From: JAITWT01 sp964439605
GTDB lineage: Bacteria; Pseudomonadota; Gammaproteobacteria; Burkholderiales; Burkholderiaceae_C
Direction of reading: 5' to 3'
DNA: 58,262 nucleotides
Assembly: GCA_964439605.1 (NCBI GenBank)
Contig: CAYTPC010000037.1
Location: forward strand, 1 to 58,262
Every line of letters starts with the position of its first letter. Position 1 is the first letter of the stretch. Below are positions 9,260 to 16,772 of this stretch, in pieces. Under the pieces are notes generated by a model, which did not search any database, was not told the origin of the DNA, and saw only the letters and a list, made by a program, of their open reading frames with translations. The translations under genes were made by a program, and so were the position numbers.

Positions 9260-9886
9260 TCAATGCAGATGGCGCGGCCGCCGTCCACCGCCGTGACCGC
9301 TGGCGCCACCCGTGCCGCCGCGCGGCGGCTTGCCGATCTCAAGCGAGTTGACCAGCGCATCGAAGCGCTCGGTGAAAAGCTTGTCGATTTCGGCCACGAC
9401 CCCGCCGAGTTCCGCGCCCTCGAAGTGGCGCTCCATGAGATGCACCACGTCCTCGACCAGCAGGTCGCGCTGCACCTGCATGATCGCGGCCGGGTTCGGG
9501 CCGACGAAGAGCATCAGGAAATCATCGCGCGAATCCTCTTCGGAGTCGCCTTCTTCCTCATCGAACTCCGTATCGTAGAAGGTGATTTCGATGGCCGCGC
9601 CTTCCTGTGCGATCTCGTTCAGACCCATGCACATCTCGTCGAGCGCATGGCGGAAATCCTCGTCGCCAGCCAGGGTCCAGCATATCTGGAGCATTTGCTT
9701 CTTTTGTTCGAAAAGAATGCCTGGCTCTTCTTCGTACGCGCTCGCGGCCGCGTCAGCCAAGGACTTGGCGCCCGCGTATTTCCAGATCGGCTTGAGCGCC
9801 TCCTGGATCTGCGCATAACTCACGCCAGGGCGCAGCGACACGTCGCCGTGCACATGAATTTCGAATGGAGCGTTATAGTGGGACAT
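9260..9886 (-). CDS. Conserved hypothetical protein (DUF6806-like)
   Basis: A 208-residue cytoplasmic protein resembling a family conserved in Burkholderiales (from memory DUF6806; not verified). It opens with SHYNAPFEIHVHGDVSL, has a very acidic middle (EFDEEEGDSEEDSRDD) and ends with a Gly/His/Arg-rich tail (GGTGGASGHGGGRRPRHLH) that could bind metal or nucleic acid. The ATG at 9886 begins the conserved part; the frame extends upstream to 10066 without family-like residues. It converges on the exported protein at 8412-9179. Function unknown. Confidence 0.75.
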   Translation of the reverse strand: MSHYNAPFEIHVHGDVSLRPGVSYAQIQEALKPIWKYAGAKSLADAAASAYEEEPGILFEQKKQMLQICWTLAGDEDFRHALDEMCMGLNEIAQEGAAIEITFYDTEFDEEEGDSEEDSRDDFLMLFVGPNPAAIMQVQRDLLVEDVVHLMERHFEGAELGGVVAEIDKLFTERFDALVNSLEIGKPPRGGTGGASGHGGGRRPRHLH

Positions 9887-10225
9887 GAGATGCTCCCCGG
9901 TCGTGGCGGAGCCGGGCCAAAAATATCCTGCGACCCGGATGGATGCTTCTGTCATCCATGTCGAATTCGAAAGATACGAACAAAAATACCAACGAATTCC
10001 AGAGTGTTCCTGACTCCCGCCAGTCCCGCAAGCGTAATGTGGCAGGAACGGCTGGGTTTCGAACACAACTCAGGTTGCAACTGATCGGTAGCCTTTGCGT
10101 TAGTCTGCGCATTGTATCCCGCGAGTACGTATTGCACTGATCCTGAGCGGCCAGGAACTGCGTGAGCGAGAGCAGGCCGCAAGGCGTAGCGGGGCCCTGA
10201 CTCGTGAAACCAGATCAGCCAGTCC

Positions 10226-10282
10226 GGCAGCTTGTGTGAGCGGGACATCCCGGCGAGACACAAGCATCGCTTCAAAGTGACG
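10226..10282 (+). pseudogene. IS3-family transposase (OrfB) remnant
   Basis: One frame reads GSLCERDIPARHKHRFKVT, which matches the (M/C)xxxxIRARHKRRYKVTT segment found before the catalytic domain of IS3-family OrfB transposases. Reading is lost on both sides: a stop precedes it and the following residues do not continue the family. It indicates an old insertion in the region now upstream of the hydroxylase operon. The match is short. Confidence 0.5.
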
Positions 10283-10395
10283 CTGGCTGCAGCGCTCGCC
10301 GCGCCATGCGGCGGTGCTGGTCCTTGCCTGGCACGCCGATCGTGGCGCAAGGGTAGGGCGCTTTGAAAAGTACAAGGCAATTCCACAATCGTCCA

Positions 10396-10424
10396 TTCAC
10401 TAATATATTAGTGTTTACTGTAAT
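10396..10424 (+). promoter_or_regulatory. Hydroxylase operon promoter with palindromic operator
   Basis: TTCACT (10396-10401) and TGTAAT (10419-10424) are spaced 17 nt, a good sigma70-like pair. The perfect 16-bp palindrome CACTAATATATTAGTG (10398-10413) covers the -35 end and spacer, an ideal position for a repressor. Its CTAA-N4-TTAG core recurs in the dctP promoter at 15113-15132. HpaR (27714) is the best candidate binder. The start of transcription is not proven. Confidence 0.6.
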
Positions 10425-10453
10425 AGCGTTGTGCTGGAAAATAAGGAGACGCA

Positions 10454-10702
10454 GTGTTTGAAGGCCGCTTCGATGTGACCAAGCGTTTTGTCCGGGTGAC
10501 CGAAAAACGCGAGGATGGATTCGTAGAGTTCGAGTTCGCTGTGGGCGAACCCGACATGGCGGTGGAACTGGTGATGCCGCAGGCCGCGTTCGAATCATTT
10601 TGCACGACTAACCAAGCAGTTTTTCTGGAGCCCAGGTTCAACGTCGGTCCGAACGATTGGGCTTGGACGCTCCATGACGCTACTCACCAGCGCTTTCGCT
10701 GA
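10454..10702 (+). CDS. dmpK: Phenol hydroxylase-type component P0 (DmpK-like assembly protein)
   Basis: Small first component (82 residues) of six-component phenol hydroxylases, thought to help iron loading or assembly of the oxygenase rather than catalysis. RRFVRVTEKREDGFVEFEFA-like residues (KRFVRVTEKREDGFVEFEF) and the central VELVMPQAAFESFC fit the DmpK family. GTG start at 10454 follows AAGGAG at 10443-10448. It opens the operon dmpKLMNOP; its presence separates this system from four- or five-protein toluene monooxygenases. Confidence 0.88.
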   Translation: MFEGRFDVTKRFVRVTEKREDGFVEFEFAVGEPDMAVELVMPQAAFESFCTTNQAVFLEPRFNVGPNDWAWTLHDATHQRFR

Positions 10703-10730
10703 TCTCACAACCAGGAGGAAGGACAAAACG

Positions 10731-11738
10731 ATGAGCATGGATCTTCGCACCATCACCATTGAGCCGCTACGGCAGACTTTCGGGCATCTGGCCCGGCGCA
10801 TGGGGGCCGACAAACCGGCCTCGCGCTACATGGAAGGTACGATGGACCTTCAGCCTGTGGAGAATTTCCACTACCGTCCAACTTGGGACCCGGCGCACGA
10901 TATCTTCGACCCGGCGCTCACGCGCATCGTGATGAAGGATTGGGATGCGCTCAAGGATCCGAGGCAGCTGTATTACGGCACCTGGACGCTGGCGCGTGGC
11001 CGCATGCAGGAAACCGCCACGGCCGATTTCGAGCTGGCCGAGGAGCAGGGGCTGGCGGCTGCCTATCCGAGCGAGGGCAAAGACCTGATCGCCCAGGTGC
11101 TGCTGCCGCTGCGTCACTTGGCGTGGGGCGCGAACATCAACAATTCCTACATCGCCGCCTACGGCTACGGTATTTCGATCTCGCAGGCTGCCGCTTACGC
11201 GTGCATGGACCAGCTCGGCATTGCCCAGTTCATTACGCGGCTGGGTATCGTCCTCAATGACCTGGACGCGCTGGCCGATGCCAAGCAGGCCTGGTTGAAC
11301 GGCGAAGTCTGGCAGGGATTGCGCCGCTTCGTGGAAGACATGATGGTGATGCGGGACTGGTTCGAGCTTCTGGTGACCCAGAACTTCGTGCTCGACGGCG
11401 TGCTGTATCCCTTGATCTATGACCGTTTCAACCAACGGATCAACGCTGCGCATGGCCCGTTGCCGACGCTGCTGACGCGCTTTCAGCGCGAGTGGTTCGC
11501 CGAGAACGTCAAGTGGGTCGATGGGGTCATCAAGACAGCCGCTGCGGAGTCGCCGGCCAACAAGGCGCAGCTGGCCGAATGGTTCGCCGCTGCGCGCACG
11601 CGCACGGTCGAGGCGCTTGCGCCGTTGGCCCAATTGGCTTTGGGCGCACAAGAAGGCGCCGCCGCGCTGGAAAGCGCCGTTCAACAACTCAACGCCCGTG
11701 CCGTCAAAGTGGGCATCGTCGCGAAGGATGCCGCATGA
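10731..11738 (+). CDS. dmpL: Multicomponent phenol hydroxylase beta subunit (P1, DmpL-like)
   Basis: Non-catalytic beta subunit of the (alpha-beta-gamma)2 oxygenase, structurally related to the alpha subunit but without the diiron ligands. The 335-residue protein reads as P1 throughout (for example YRPTWDPAHDIFDPALTRI, DPRQLYYGTWTLARGRMQ). The ATG at 10731 follows AGGAGGAAGG; another ATG at 10737 is possible. Its stop overlaps dmpM by ATGA, implying coupled translation. Confidence 0.93.
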   Translation: MSMDLRTITIEPLRQTFGHLARRMGADKPASRYMEGTMDLQPVENFHYRPTWDPAHDIFDPALTRIVMKDWDALKDPRQLYYGTWTLARGRMQETATADFELAEEQGLAAAYPSEGKDLIAQVLLPLRHLAWGANINNSYIAAYGYGISISQAAAYACMDQLGIAQFITRLGIVLNDLDALADAKQAWLNGEVWQGLRRFVEDMMVMRDWFELLVTQNFVLDGVLYPLIYDRFNQRINAAHGPLPTLLTRFQREWFAENVKWVDGVIKTAAAESPANKAQLAEWFAAARTRTVEALAPLAQLALGAQEGAAALESAVQQLNARAVKVGIVAKDAA

Positions 11739-12007
11739 CCGCCAACACTTTCATCGCCTTCCAGAAATGCGAAGAGGCGCGCTGCATCGTTGAAGCCATC
11801 CTGGAGGACAACCCCGGCGCCATCGTCGCGGATCAACCCGCGATGGTGAAAGTGGACGTGCCTCAGCGCCTGGTGATCCGGCGCGAGACGGTCAGCGAAA
11901 AGATAGGGCGTGAGTTCGATTTGCAGGAATTGCAGCTTTATCTGATTACGATCTCGGGCCATCTGGACGAGACGGACGATGAGTTCACATTGAGCTGGCG
12001 GGGCTGA
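11735..12007 (+). CDS. dmpM: Multicomponent phenol hydroxylase regulatory protein (P2, DmpM-like)
   Basis: A 90-residue cofactorless effector protein that docks on the oxygenase and couples electron flow to hydroxylation (MmoB/DmpM family). It begins at an ATG overlapping the dmpL stop. CIVEAILEDNPGAIVADQPAM and the end segment ISGHLDETDDEFTLSW are typical. A longer open frame from 11492 is an out-of-frame extension into dmpL and is not used. Confidence 0.92.
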   Translation: MTANTFIAFQKCEEARCIVEAILEDNPGAIVADQPAMVKVDVPQRLVIRRETVSEKIGREFDLQELQLYLITISGHLDETDDEFTLSWRG

Positions 12008-12041
12008 AAAGCCGAATCCGAATCACAAGGAGATAAACATC

Positions 12042-13589
12042 ATGGACATGAAAGTTGCGAGCAGGAAACTCGGCCTCAAGGAGCGCTACACGCTGATGAC
12101 CCGGGACTTGGCCTGGGATACCACGTACCAGCCGATGGACAAGGTCTTTCCGCAAGTCAGCTACGAGGGCATCAAGATCCACGACTGGGATCAGTGGGAA
12201 GATCCTTTCCGCCTGACGATGGATGCCTATTGGAAGTACCAGGCGGAAAAGGAGCGCAAGCTCTACGCGATCCTGGATGCCTTCAACCAGAACAACGGGC
12301 ACCTTTCCGTCACCGACGCGCGCTACATGAACGTGCTCAAGCTCTTCTTGGGCTCGACGCCGCCGCTGGAGCTGATGGCCGCGCGCGGCTTTTCGATGGT
12401 GGGGCGCCAGATGGTCGGTGCGGGTCCGCGCGTGGCCTGCATGATGCAGTCGGTCGATGAGTACCGCCACTTCCAGACGCAGATCCATTCGATCTCGAAC
12501 TACAACAAGTTCTACAGCGGCATGAGCGAGTTCGCGCACCAGCAGTCGCGCATGTGGTACTTGGCCGACGGCAAGTCGTTCTTCGACGACGCGATTACCG
12601 CCGGCCCGTTCGAATTCATGGTGGCGATCGGTTTCGCGTTCGAATACGTGCTGACCAACATCCTGTTCGTGCCCTTTATTTCGGGCGCGGCCTACAACGG
12701 CGACATGGCGGCGATGACGGTCGGCTTCTCGGCCCAGTCCGACGAGGCGCGCCACATGACGCTGGGCCTGGAGTGCATCAAATTCATGCTCGAGCAGGAT
12801 CCGGACAATCTCCCCATCGTCCAGCGCTGGATTGATAAGTGGACCTGGCGCGGCACCCGCAAGCTTGCCTCGGTCGGCATGATGATGGACTACATGCTGC
12901 CCAAGCGCATCATGAGCTTCAAGGAGGCGTGGGAAATCTATTTTGAGCAGAACGGCGCGGCTCTGTTCAACGACCTCGCACGCTACGGCGTGAAGGTGCC
13001 CAAGTGCTTCCAGCAAACGATCGACGAGAAGGAGCACATCACGCACCAGACGTGGATTGGCTTCTACATGAAACCCGACGCGATGAGCTTCCACACCTGG
13101 GCGCCGAGCGAGGAAGACATGGAGTGGCTGTCGGCCAAATACCCGAACACCTTCGACAAGTACTACCGCCCGTTCTACGAGTACTGCGCGAAGATGGAAA
13201 AAGAGGGCAAGCGCTACAACAACCAGACGCAGCCGATGAACTGCCAGGTCTGCGTCACCACGATCAAATACAACGAGCCGGACGACCCAATGACCACCTG
13301 CTTCCGCGAGACGGTCTACAAGGGCGAGAAGTATCACTTCTGCTCGGATCATTGCAAAGAAATCTTCGCGCACGAGCCCGAGAAGTACATCCAGACCTTC
13401 ATCACTTCGCATCAGGTGCTGCAGGGCAATTGCGAGCCCGAGGGCGTCGATACCAGCGCGCCGGACTTCAAGCCTGGCCAGCACATGATCGACTACTGGC
13501 GCCTCGATCGGGACGTGCAGGGCGACTACAACGGCTCGGTCGACCAGAAGAATTTCGCCGCCTGGCGTGACCTGGCGACCCGTAACTGA
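12042..13589 (+). CDS. dmpN: Multicomponent phenol hydroxylase alpha subunit, diiron oxygenase (P3, DmpN-like)
   Basis: Catalytic subunit that hydroxylates the aromatic ring with O2 at a carboxylate-bridged diiron site. The 515-residue length is normal. The likely ligands are E110 (LELMAARG), E140 and H143 (SVDEYRHF), E201 (FAFEYVLTN), and E235 and H238 (QSDEARHM). The C-terminal NCQVCVTTI plus FCSDHCKEIF is the zinc/YHS-type segment found in phenol hydroxylases. Strong RBS AAGGAG precedes the ATG. All ligands are intact. Substrate is not shown by sequence; the neighbourhood suggests a hydroxyphenylacetate rather than phenol (see findings). Confidence 0.95.
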   Translation: MDMKVASRKLGLKERYTLMTRDLAWDTTYQPMDKVFPQVSYEGIKIHDWDQWEDPFRLTMDAYWKYQAEKERKLYAILDAFNQNNGHLSVTDARYMNVLKLFLGSTPPLELMAARGFSMVGRQMVGAGPRVACMMQSVDEYRHFQTQIHSISNYNKFYSGMSEFAHQQSRMWYLADGKSFFDDAITAGPFEFMVAIGFAFEYVLTNILFVPFISGAAYNGDMAAMTVGFSAQSDEARHMTLGLECIKFMLEQDPDNLPIVQRWIDKWTWRGTRKLASVGMMMDYMLPKRIMSFKEAWEIYFEQNGAALFNDLARYGVKVPKCFQQTIDEKEHITHQTWIGFYMKPDAMSFHTWAPSEEDMEWLSAKYPNTFDKYYRPFYEYCAKMEKEGKRYNNQTQPMNCQVCVTTIKYNEPDDPMTTCFRETVYKGEKYHFCSDHCKEIFAHEPEKYIQTFITSHQVLQGNCEPEGVDTSAPDFKPGQHMIDYWRLDRDVQGDYNGSVDQKNFAAWRDLATRN

Positions 13590-13606
13590 GCAAGGAGAGC
13601 ACCGCC

Positions 13607-13966
13607 ATGTCCGTTGCCGCCATTGGTTCCTACGAATTCAAACCGCGCGATGCCCACGAGAACTACAAGGGCAAGCAGCTTCTGTTCATCAACTGGGAGA
13701 AGCACCGCATGTTCTCACGCCCGTTCGTGATTGCGGTGGACCCGTCGATGAAATTCTCCGAGCTGATCGAGAAGTACGTCGTTCCAGCTTTCAGCTTCCA
13801 TCCCGACTTCGAGAAGATCGACTGGAGCAAAGTCACCTGGCAGAACTCGAACACGCAGTTCACGCCTGATTCGGCCAAAAGCCTGTCCGACAACGGCATT
13901 GGCCATAAGGATCTGATCCGCTTCACCACGCCGGGCCTGAACGGCTTGGCCGGTTCGGGCTACTGA
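13607..13966 (+). CDS. dmpO: Multicomponent phenol hydroxylase gamma subunit (P4, DmpO-like)
   Basis: Small gamma subunit (119 residues) of the oxygenase. It shows the family opening AIGSYEFKPRDAHENYKGKQL and the Trp-rich IDWSKVTWQNSN middle. RBS AAGGAG at 13592-13597 and a 17-nt gap after dmpN place it in the same transcript. Confidence 0.92.
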   Translation: MSVAAIGSYEFKPRDAHENYKGKQLLFINWEKHRMFSRPFVIAVDPSMKFSELIEKYVVPAFSFHPDFEKIDWSKVTWQNSNTQFTPDSAKSLSDNGIGHKDLIRFTTPGLNGLAGSGY

Positions 13967-13975
13967 GGGAGAGAT

Positions 13976-15040
13976 GTGGGTTACGAACTGACCGTTGAGC
14001 CGCTGGGTCGGGTCATCGAAGTCGAGGATGGGCAGACCATTCTGGATGCCAGCCTGCGCGCTGGCATTTTCCTGCCGCATGCCTGCGGACAGGGGTACTG
14101 CGGCACCTGCAAGATTTCGATCACCGGCGGCGAAATCGACCATGGCAACGCCTCCAACTTTGCCCTGATGGACTACGAGCGCGAGGAGGGCAAGGCACTG
14201 GCCTGCTGTGCCCGGCTCGAAAGCGATGTGTCGATCGAAGCCGAAATCGAGATCGACGAGGACGCACGCGATCTGCCGGTGCGCGATTATCACGGCGCGG
14301 TCAGCCGCATCGAGGAGCTGACGCCTACCATCAAGGGCATCTGGATCCGGCTGGACGCAGGGCAGGTGCTGGATTTCCAGGCGGGCCAGTACATCAACCT
14401 GAACCTGCCGGGTGAACTGGGCGTACGCGCTTTTTCGCTGGCCAATCCGCCGTCCCCGGACTGCAGTGAGATCGAGCTCAACATCCGCCTCGTGCCCGGC
14501 GGCGCGGGCACGGGCTGGATTCACGGCAACCTTAAAGTGGGCGACCGGGTGAGTTTTTCCGGGCCCTATGGCCGCTTCTTCGTGCACCGTTCGGCGCGGA
14601 TGCCCTCCCTGTTCCTGGCGGGCGGGTCGGGCCTGTCAAGCCCGCGCGCGATGATTTTGGATCTGCTGCAGGACGCTCAGCCGCTGCCGATCACCTTGGT
14701 CTATGGCGCACGCAACCAGGCCGAGCTGTATTACCACGACGAGTTTCTCGCATTGGCCGGCCAGCACCCGCAATTCACTTATGTGCCGGTGCTCTCGGAC
14801 GAGCCTGCCGGCAGCGACTGGACAGGCCAGCGCGGCTACGTGCACGAAGCCGCCAAGGCCCATTTCGCCAATGATTTTCGTGGCCGCAAAGCCTATTTGT
14901 GCGGGCCGCCCGCCATGATCGAAGCCTGCATCTCGACGCTGATGCAAGGGCGCTTGTTTGAGCGCGACATCTACACCGAGAAGTTCTTCAGCGCGGCCGA
15001 TACACAGCAGATCAGAAGTCCCTTGTTCAAACGAGTATGA
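13976..15040 (+). CDS. dmpP: Multicomponent phenol hydroxylase reductase (P5, DmpP-like, 2Fe-2S/FAD)
   Basis: Passes electrons from NAD(P)H through FAD and a 2Fe-2S cluster to the diiron oxygenase. The N-terminal plant-type ferredoxin domain has C37, C42, C45 (ACGQGYCGTCK) and C77 (LACCARL). The FAD domain carries RAFSLANPP and the NAD domain LAGGSGLSSPRAMI and LCGPPAMI. Length is 354. The start is GTG at 13976; the ATG two bases earlier is out of frame. It is the last gene of the hydroxylase operon before a new promoter. Confidence 0.95.
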   Translation: MGYELTVEPLGRVIEVEDGQTILDASLRAGIFLPHACGQGYCGTCKISITGGEIDHGNASNFALMDYEREEGKALACCARLESDVSIEAEIEIDEDARDLPVRDYHGAVSRIEELTPTIKGIWIRLDAGQVLDFQAGQYINLNLPGELGVRAFSLANPPSPDCSEIELNIRLVPGGAGTGWIHGNLKVGDRVSFSGPYGRFFVHRSARMPSLFLAGGSGLSSPRAMILDLLQDAQPLPITLVYGARNQAELYYHDEFLALAGQHPQFTYVPVLSDEPAGSDWTGQRGYVHEAAKAHFANDFRGRKAYLCGPPAMIEACISTLMQGRLFERDIYTEKFFSAADTQQIRSPLFKRV

Positions 15041-15085
15041 GTGTTGCACCGCATGCGGTGCGGCGCTGATGGATCAGCGTGAGTG

Positions 15086-15132
15086 TTGACAGACTTTTAT
15101 CGCCATGCTTAAATTACTAACATGTTAGTAAT
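15086..15132 (+). promoter_or_regulatory. dctP/hpa operon promoter with palindromic operator
   Basis: TTGACA (15086-15091), a 17-nt spacer and TTAAAT (15109-15114) form a likely promoter. The perfect 20-bp palindrome ATTACTAACATGTTAGTAAT (15113-15132) overlaps the -10 and start region. It shares CTAA-N4-TTAG with the operator before dmpK, so one repressor could close both promoters. It lies between dmpP (stop 15040) and dctP (start 15152). Confidence 0.65.
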
Positions 15133-15151
15133 ATGTTTACGGGAGACACGT

Positions 15152-16207
15152 ATGCCCAGATTTTTCAAGCCATCTATTACCACCACGCTCGCGCTCGCGC
15201 TGTGTGCTCTGACTGCTCCGGCATCCGCGCAGCAGATCGCGCTCAAGGTCGCGCACTTTCTGCCTGCGGGCGCACCGACACAGCAGCGTGTGCTGCAACC
15301 GTGGTGTGACACATTGAACAAAGAATCGCAGGGCCGCATCACTTGCCAGTTCTATCCGGCAATGCAGCTCGGCGGTACGCCCGCTCAATTGGTTGACCAG
15401 GTCAAGAATGGCGTGGCCGATGTGGTGTGGACCGCTCCGGGCTATTCCACTGGGCGTTTCCCGCGTATGGAAGCCTTCGAGCTGCCCTTCGTGGTGGCCG
15501 ATGCCGTTTCGGGCAGCCGCGCGGCGTGGCGCTTCTACCAACAATACGCGCAGCAGGAGTTTGCAGCCTACAAGGTACTGGCCTTTCAGGTCGATGGCGG
15601 ACAGGCCGCGCACACCAGCACCAAGGAAGTCAAGGGGCTGGCTGATTGGAAGGGGCTGAAGCTGCGCACGTCCACGCGTCTGGGCACGCGCCTCGTTTCG
15701 GAGCTGGGCGGAACGCCCGTGGGCATGCCGCCCTCGCAGCTGACTGAGTCCATTTCCAAGGGTATCGTTGACGGCGCGATGGGCGCCTGGGAGCTGGTCG
15801 GTACGCTCAAGCTCGATGAGGTCACCAAATTCCATTCGCAGCCGCCCAAGGGCCAGCCCTATCCGTCGGCAACCGTGCTGATGGTGCTGATGAGCAAGCA
15901 GAAGTACGAGAAGCTCCCGGCGGACCTGAAGGCGCTGATCGACAAGCACAGCGGCGCAGTGATGTCCGAGAGGCTTGGCCAAGTGTTCGATGAAACGAAC
16001 GTCGATTCGCACAAGAAAGTGCTGGCGCACGGCAACAAGGTGACCGATTTCAGCACTGCCGAGATGACCGCGATGCGCAAAGCCGCGCAGCCTGTGGAAG
16101 ACGAGTGGATCAAGCAGGTCGGCGCCAAGGGCGTGGATGGCAAGCAACTCGCCGCGGCGGCGCGCGATCTGGCGAACCAGGAACTGAGCAAGAGCGCAGC
16201 CAAGTAA
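15152..16207 (+). CDS. dctP: TRAP transporter solute-binding protein (DctP family)
   Basis: Periplasmic binding protein that delivers an organic acid to the DctQM permease. The 351-residue protein has a signal peptide ending in PASA/QQ near residue 25. The mature N-terminus KVAHFLPAGAPTQ and GLKLRTSTRLGTRLVSELGG carry the arginine that usually pairs with a carboxylate in TRAP proteins. The ATG at 15152 has GGGAGA just before it. Its place between a ring hydroxylase and hpa genes suggests an aromatic acid such as hydroxyphenylacetate as ligand, by inference. Confidence 0.9.
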   Translation: MPRFFKPSITTTLALALCALTAPASAQQIALKVAHFLPAGAPTQQRVLQPWCDTLNKESQGRITCQFYPAMQLGGTPAQLVDQVKNGVADVVWTAPGYSTGRFPRMEAFELPFVVADAVSGSRAAWRFYQQYAQQEFAAYKVLAFQVDGGQAAHTSTKEVKGLADWKGLKLRTSTRLGTRLVSELGGTPVGMPPSQLTESISKGIVDGAMGAWELVGTLKLDEVTKFHSQPPKGQPYPSATVLMVLMSKQKYEKLPADLKALIDKHSGAVMSERLGQVFDETNVDSHKKVLAHGNKVTDFSTAEMTAMRKAAQPVEDEWIKQVGAKGVDGKQLAAAARDLANQELSKSAAK

Positions 16208-16226
16208 ACGGGGCGGGGAAAGAAGT

Positions 16227-16772
16227 ATGAGCGGGAGCTTCAAGGAGCCGCAGGAGGGCGTGGAACACCATCACGGTGTAGCGCGCTATTTGCTGCAGGC
16301 AGCCAAGGCATTTGCGTTGGCGGGCGGTGCGCTGTTCGTGGCGATGGTGTGCCTGTCGGTGGTATCCATCGTGGGGCGCAAGCTGTGGAGTACGCCGGTT
16401 AATGGCGACATCGAGCTGCTGCAAATGGGCACCGGTATCGCGGCGGCCGCCTTCTTTCCCTATTGCACGATGATGGGCGAACACTTGCGCGTGGAGTTTT
16501 TCACCACGTGGATGTCGTCGCGCGGGCGGGAAATACTCGACGGTATCGCCAGCCTGCTGTTGTGTTTGGCGATGGCGCTGCTGGCATGGCGCAGTTCGAT
16601 GCAGGCGAGCGAAATCTATGAAGCCGGCGAGGTGACGATCATGCGCAACATTCCGGTGTGGATTCCGGTGCTGTGCCTGGTGCCCAGCCTGGCGTTGACG
16701 GCGCTGTGCGCCTTGAACCGTGCGATACATCACTTCATGGCGCGCGGCGCGACGCAGGGGGCGGCGGCATGA
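16227..16772 (+). CDS. dctQ: TRAP transporter small permease (DctQ family)
   Basis: Four-helix inner-membrane subunit of the TRAP importer (181 residues). Hydrophobic segments lie near residues 30-50, 65-85, 105-125 and 145-165; SIVGRKLWSTPVNGDIELLQ is the conserved DctQ region. It follows dctP by 19 nt and overlaps dctM by ATGA, so the three transporter genes form a unit. Confidence 0.9.
   Translation: MSGSFKEPQEGVEHHHGVARYLLQAAKAFALAGGALFVAMVCLSVVSIVGRKLWSTPVNGDIELLQMGTGIAAAAFFPYCTMMGEHLRVEFFTTWMSSRGREILDGIASLLLCLAMALLAWRSSMQASEIYEAGEVTIMRNIPVWIPVLCLVPSLALTALCALNRAIHHFMARGATQGAAA

Larger units (their letters stand above)
9887..10453. other. Intergenic region upstream of the hydroxylase operon
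   Basis: A 567-nt gap between the divergent gene ending its 5' side at 9886 and dmpK. It holds no convincing complete gene. It contains a short IS3-like transposase remnant (10226-10282) and, at its right end, the hydroxylase promoter with a palindromic operator (10396-10424). The remaining frames are short and lack family features. Confidence 0.6.

Noticed and set aside
11985..13484. 499-codon open frame antisense to dmpN
   Set aside because: dmpN on the plus strand has all diiron ligands and a proper RBS. The antisense product is Arg/Leu/His-rich without motifs.
10454..15040. Toluene/o-xylene monooxygenase instead of phenol hydroxylase type
   Set aside because: There is no Rieske ferredoxin gene, and the order K-L-M-N-O-P with a DmpK-like first gene is that of six-component phenol hydroxylases.
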